From NCBI RefSeq assembly GCF_964340395.1, contig NC_135558.1, positions 17,864,771 to 17,928,770 on the forward strand: a stretch of DNA of 64,000 nt, read 5' to 3'. The notes under the pieces are model-generated. The model ran no database searches. It saw only the letters and a list, made by a program, of their open reading frames with translations, and was not told the DNA's origin. Both the position numbers and the translations under genes were made by a program. This DNA comes from Glandiceps talaboti (taxonomy: Eukaryota; Hemichordata; Enteropneusta; Spengelidae). This document shows positions 59,979 to 64,000 of the stretch, piece by piece. Numbering within the stretch: the first letter of the stretch is position 1; each line of letters opens with the position of its first letter.

Positions 59979-60032
59979 CACACACACACACAGACATGCA
60001 CGCACGCACGCGCACACACACACACACACAGC
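59870..60032. repeat. CAGACA-type and CA microsatellite
   Basis: ACAGACACAGACACAG hexamer-like repeats merging into CAGA and CA runs. Confidence 0.95.
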
Positions 60033-60150
60033 ACGGTCATGCTAAAAAGTACCGGTCGACTTTCTTTGCCATTCTAGTGCCATCCTCATGGCATTCAATA
60101 ATACACAGATTGTCAGGTTATCATTGTCATGCGATGTCATTCTTTTCTTC

Positions 60151-60156
60151 TTTATT
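60151..60156 (-). terminator. Candidate polyadenylation signal of the CUB gene
   Basis: AATAAA on the - strand about 190 nt beyond the CUB gene stop codon. Another AATAAA overlaps the stop region itself at about 60353. Confidence 0.35.
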
Positions 60157-60346
60157 CCATTCTAATCATTACATTATTTTCAGCAGTGTAAAGCTTTAGC
60201 TCATAGAATGGTTACTCCTGAAATGTCAGCTATTTATAACTTTATAGGACTGTATTTTTATCTCATTAAGTTATTATCAACGATCGTCAGTGGCTAAGAT
60301 AACACTGAAAATCACTGTGGTAAGCGTTGATATCAGAAAAAACACA

Positions 60347-60565
60347 TTACACTTTATTATAGTCTGCAGAGAACTCGTACGTTGCAATGTCCCCATCTGC
60401 CTTAAAACCAATATGCATTACGTTCATAGTAGAAGTAATGGAGAGCCCATCGCTAAATCCACAGTAGCTATTCAGTATGGGTGCATTCTCATCTATACCA
60501 TCATATATAGTTAAAGAGTCCTCAGAACAGCCGAGATTAAACAACAAATTTGACAACTCTATTTT
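60347..60565 (-). CDS. CUB gene terminal exon
   Basis: Seventy-two codons and TAA in phase 0. It encodes the second half of the last CUB domain, with DSLTIYDG and YCGF signatures. The acceptor is TATTTTTCAG. Confidence 0.85.
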   Translation of the reverse strand, partial: KIELSNLLFNLGCSEDSLTIYDGIDENAPILNSYCGFSDGLSITSTMNVMHIGFKADGDIATYEFSADYNKV

Positions 60566-63500
60566 CTGAAAAATAAAACGATATGGATATTAGTAATGAA
60601 AGATAACAACGAGCATCATTCGTTAAATCACTGGGTGCAGCGAACATGTAGCTGATTGATTGATTGATTGATTGATTGATTTTGTTGTCAAATAAAACTT
60701 ATTTTGTGTGTGATATTGATCAATTGATTTTTGTGGTGATATAAAACTATTTTTCCTTCTTTCCCTGGCTACTTTTCCCTCTTTCGGCTGTATGCAATTC
60801 TTTCTTTATTGACTAAATAAAGACATCTTGTCCATTCTTCTCCTCTTATCTAAATTAAAACACCCCTAACCTAATAATTACCAGGGGCATTAGTTACGAC
60901 GGCAATTTGCCTTACCTCTTATCTACTGGGTGATTATCACACCGAACAAACACTCGGCCAGGCACTAAAGTACAGTTTGAAAATTTGATTGGACAGAGTG
61001 ATCGAATCATGGTCTCCTGATTTTGTTGCCTAAGACAAGTTTGGTTTGAACGAAAGTGTTCATTAGTGAATGTAACTTGTTCTTAAATTTAGACCAGATT
61101 TAATCAATTGACATATTTTGGGTATTATTCTTAAAGTGTTGAAAACTGTTAAGTTCTCGTAATTGGCTTCTTTATGTGAAATATTCTCCTCGGTGGTTTC
61201 CTCACTTTCATTGGGCGAAGACTTGATTTTATTAAACTGCTTCATGGGCTGATATGCCAGGAATGACTGTACATGTACACTTATTGATTTAGTAATTGAT
61301 AAGTGATGGATTGCCTGTGAAAAATAACTTTAGTATATTTTTTGTGAATTTGGTTCCTCTGCAATCTGGTGAGTCAATGAAGTAATCTTTCACCACTTAT
61401 TCTCGCTGATTTTTTTGCAGTTACTGACACTGTCGACTATTGCTTGCACTCCCCCAGTTGATATCCGCCACATTAAAGTCGCCACCTAACAAGAGGTGAG
61501 CACCATTTTATTTTGCACCATATCAAATCACTGTCAGACGTTTATTCTTTGTTCTGTAAAATCACTCATAATCGAAGACGTCAACATGTCTTTCCATCAT
61601 TTCCTGATGAAAATGTTATTTCAAACATAATAAAGACAGAAGAGGACAAAATGTAACAACATAAGCGACGTCCTATCACGCAATGCATCTTGGAACCGGA
61701 CAATCGACTATTGTCTATGCTTGAACACACATCTGATTTACCATGTCATACTGAGTTACGATAGTCCAATTACAGTACACTGGGTTAGAGTCTGAGTCAG
61801 AGTACTTGATTGAGTCACTTGTCTGCTTTACTACCAAGAACCTATCGCCTCCACAACCAGAAGATGTCCCTAATAATTGAATTAAACAAAAGGTTTAGTA
61901 AGTTCCACTAGCTACTTGGAAAACAGACCACGGTGTTAGTGTTTAGTCGTATATGTAGTCACAATATAGATGCGTGCTCACCTGGGTTATTGGATGAACG
62001 TTTGAGGTCAAGATAGTTGCTGCCAAGCCCTGATCAAATCTCGGGATAAAATCGAGTCTATTATGATATCGAATAGCACAGTTCAAAAAACCTGTATTCA
62101 TATTTATTACAGCTATCTTACTCGTATAACTGCATACAGGAGAACTAACAACTTATGCATACAGCCATGTTAACGAATTCAAATTATGCAAATTTAAAAT
62201 CAAATTATGCATGTTAACAAAGTCAAATTATGCACGATTACAAAGCCAAAGTATGTAAGTCAAATAATGTATTTTAACAAAGTCAAATTATGCATGTTTA
62301 CAAAGTTCAACATTTGCATATTAACAAAGTCTAATTATGCATGTTAACAAAGTCAAATTATGTATGTTTACTAAGTCAAGTTATGCATGTGTACAATGTG
62401 AAATCATACATTTTCATACATTCACATTATATGTGCTAACACTTACAATATCAAAACATATATTCAGTAGACTTGTGTATATTGTAGTTTGTACGTATAC
62501 CTGCCAGATGGTTACATACATCATGTCACAATATATGGAACACGGAATGAAATAAACACATTAATATAAAAATATTGCTAATGCTGTTTCAATAATTACT
62601 AACCTGTAACATATGTTCTGAAGTTTGCAACAAACCCATAGCCAGCAAACTCGTCAGGGTCACTTCTAAACTTGATATTAACAACTTCTGCATTCAATAC
62701 TATCGAATGTTGAGGTGGACTTGACTCACAGAAGTACACGACTAGCGTCTCATCTGGAGTTATTTTCGAGGTTTTGTAGATAGCAACATAATCTTCGTTT
62801 ATACTACAGTCTGATGAAGTTTCCAGATCAAAGGAACTAAATGTTATCTCTGTGATCTACAATTAATGAAATGTATGGCTTTTGAACTGATAGATCTAGA
62901 GTAACTGATATCATAATCAAATAACGCCAATGGCGTTGTAGCACAACTGAGAGTTTATCTACATGCTGATCCAGCCCTGTTGTTACCTATACAGTATACA
63001 CAATCAATTGACTGGACTTGGTGACTATATGTCAGTTTTGTGAAAGTTTATCCTCTTTCCCAACCATCCCTATTGATATCACCATTTTGCTGTTGCTGTG
63101 GGCGTGTTCTTGTTGCTAGGCATACACGTAAACATCTTCTGGATGTTTATCCAAATGCCTACCCATCCCTGTTGTTATCTGTGAAATGTACACCACTTGT
63201 TTACCCAATAATCTTATCTTCGCAAAATATACTGGCATATGGATGTTGCTAAGAGCATGGTCATATGGTTTCTAGGGTAAATTGTGTAAATGGGTTATAA
63301 GTAAAATCTGTGGAATAACATTTCTACGATATCCCTATCCTTTGGATAGTTTTTGAGAGAGAAGTTTTTGACAAAAAAATACTTTTCAGACCTAATTTGC
63401 ATACCACTGATGCGCATCATGTCATGAATATGTCTAGAAACCTCCTAGCCAAACTTCAGCCAAATTTGCCAAGTAATTTTTTAGTTATTTTTTTCTTACC

Positions 63501-64000
63501 AAAAATCACATATCTGGCGGGCGATTGTTTGGATTGAACAATATCTCAACTGTACACCCATAGTAAGCGATTGGCCAAGCGGTTTTTGACTTTTAGGTTC
63601 ACAAAGAGTTCACACAGACAGACATTCTACTATATCCATAGCACAACTGAACTCTGCTGTTCAGTTGTGCTATAAAAACGTGTTTTTTTGTTAAAAATAA
63701 CAACATTAGGTCAAACAAAGAATCAATTGTAGCATTCGTTACAATTTTCATCTATATGTTTATAATATCATTGTTATCACCTGCCTTATATTGAAGTATA
63801 TGTAAATAGGGTTTATGTAAATGAGGTTTATGTTATTGAGGCCACGCCACACGAAATGTTGCAACATGGTATAAACTATCACACATCGTATGGTTTGTAA
63901 AATATCGACTACAAGTTCTAGATCTGTCAGTAACTGAACTTACAAGATCCTGCGTGTTTGATATTCTGAATTCACAAATCAAATCGCTCCCATAAACTCC
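60347..64000 (-). CDS. C-terminal part of a CUB-domain protein, truncated by the window edge
   Basis: Four exons are supported: 63944-64000 (partial), 62604-62856, 61742-61868 and 60347-60565, with TAA at 60347-60349. CUB domains are about 110-residue beta-sandwich modules found in extracellular and secreted proteins. The penultimate CUB is formed by ...SDLICEFRISNTQDL plus ITEITFSSFDLE...DYVAIYK...YFCESS...FRSDPDEFAGYGFVANF. The last CUB is formed by CGGDRFLVVKQ...YCNWTIV plus KIELSNL...GCSEDSLTIYDG...YCGF...GFKADGD...FSADY, with four cysteines. The protein ends directly after the last CUB, with no transmembrane segment. Phases join cleanly at 63944/62856 and at 61742/60565, but the 62604 exon ends in phase 1 whereas the 61868 exon opens in phase 2. 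Either a small exon between them is missing from my model or there is an indel. The protein family beyond 'CUB' cannot be named. Confidence 0.78.
60652..60681. repeat. (TGAT)n microsatellite
   Basis: About seven TGAT units in the last intron of the CUB gene. Confidence 0.96.
61742..61868 (-). CDS. CUB gene exon, N-terminal half of last CUB
   Basis: Encodes DISGCGGDRFLVV to YCNWTIVTQYDM. It starts with one base completing a codon and ends in phase 0 at ATG/GTAAAT. The CGG...CNW pattern is typical of a CUB start. Confidence 0.82.
62170..62405. repeat. About 23-bp minisatellite
   Basis: About ten degenerate units of TCAAATTATGCATGTTAACAAAG, with ATGCAT palindromic cores, in a CUB gene intron. 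Confidence 0.88.
62604..62856 (-). CDS. CUB gene exon, C-terminal part of penultimate CUB
   Basis: Eighty-four codons in phase 0 plus one base. Encodes ITEITFSSFDLE, DYVAIYK, YFCESS and AGYGFVANFRTYVT. The acceptor is AATTGTAG and the donor ACAG/GTTAGT. Confidence 0.87.
62928..63675 (+). repeat. Dispersed repeat related to 26545-26995, ending in a hairpin
   Basis: The left part (GGCGTTGTAGCACAACTGAG, CATGCTGATCCA, CCATCCCTGTTGTTATCT) matches the COP1 intron 9 repeat. The right end holds a perfect 15-bp stem, ATAGCACAACTGAAC (63638-63652) and GTTCAGTTGTGCTAT (63659-63673), around a 6-nt loop. It also repeats the left-end GTAGCACAACTGA word. Confidence 0.7.
63944..64000 (-). CDS. CUB gene exon, N-terminal part of penultimate CUB (partial)
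   Basis: Encodes YGSDLICEFRISNTQDL, ending phase 0 at CTT/GTAAGT. It continues beyond the window edge. Confidence 0.8.

Larger units (their letters stand above)
54708..60346. other. Intergenic between the sulfotransferase and CUB genes
   Basis: No coding exon was recognised. It is dominated by the interrupted minisatellite at 55119-55680 and numerous microsatellites listed separately. Transcripts of the two flanking genes converge here, + from the left and - from the right. Confidence 0.45.

Overview
This is nuclear DNA from a metazoan. Genes are split by spliceosomal introns with GT/AG borders, base composition is AT-rich, microsatellites are abundant, and many short non-autonomous transposon-like repeats sit in introns and intergenic DNA. 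The gene content (animal-type COP1, a heparan sulfate 3-O-sulfotransferase-like gene, a CUB-domain gene, a possible PPP1R16-type PP1 subunit) and the frequent ACATGTA words suggest an invertebrate, plausibly a marine deuterostome or lophotrochozoan. The sequence alone does not fix the species.

Layout: (1) About 0.88-1.14 kb, + strand: the C-terminal exon of a probable PPP1R16-like (MYPT3/TIMAP) subunit ending in a CaaX-type CIVM box. (2) 1.1-12.7 kb: no confirmed gene. It holds several MITE-like elements, a 44-bp minisatellite, a palindromic TTACAG/CTGTAA satellite, a 22-bp minisatellite and a strong CTCF-like motif. (3) 12.7-48.4 kb, - strand: a complete COP1 (RFWD2) gene. I resolved all 18 coding exons by splice sites and phase, giving a 638-residue E3 ligase with RING, coiled coil and seven WD40 blades. 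Its introns carry most of the repeats in the window, including a tandem array with DR1 nuclear-receptor-like motifs, a roughly 64-bp higher-order array, a (GA)100 tract, a tRNA-derived SINE and several transposon families. (4) About 48.4-48.7 kb: COP1 promoter region with an NRF1-like palindrome. (5) 48.9 kb: a 31-bp relic matching the sulfotransferase gene. (6) 51.3 kb: a perfect 31-bp-stem hairpin. (7) 52.9-54.3 kb, + strand: an intact, apparently single-exon heparan sulfate 3-O-sulfotransferase-like gene with an unusual Cys replacing the expected 3'-phosphate-binding Arg. (8) 54.7-60.3 kb: intergenic, with a GATTGG-rich tandem array interrupted by a MITE and many microsatellites. (9) 60.3-64.0 kb, - strand: the C-terminal part of a CUB-domain gene running off the right edge.

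The genes are not an operon and show no shared pathway. COP1 is a nuclear/cytosolic ubiquitin ligase, the sulfotransferase is expected in the Golgi, and CUB proteins are usually extracellular. I found no clear new multi-gene system. The most unusual signals are the long perfect hairpin, the synonymous sulfotransferase relic, the Arg-to-Cys change in the sulfotransferase, the DR1 array in COP1 and the nested repeat structures.
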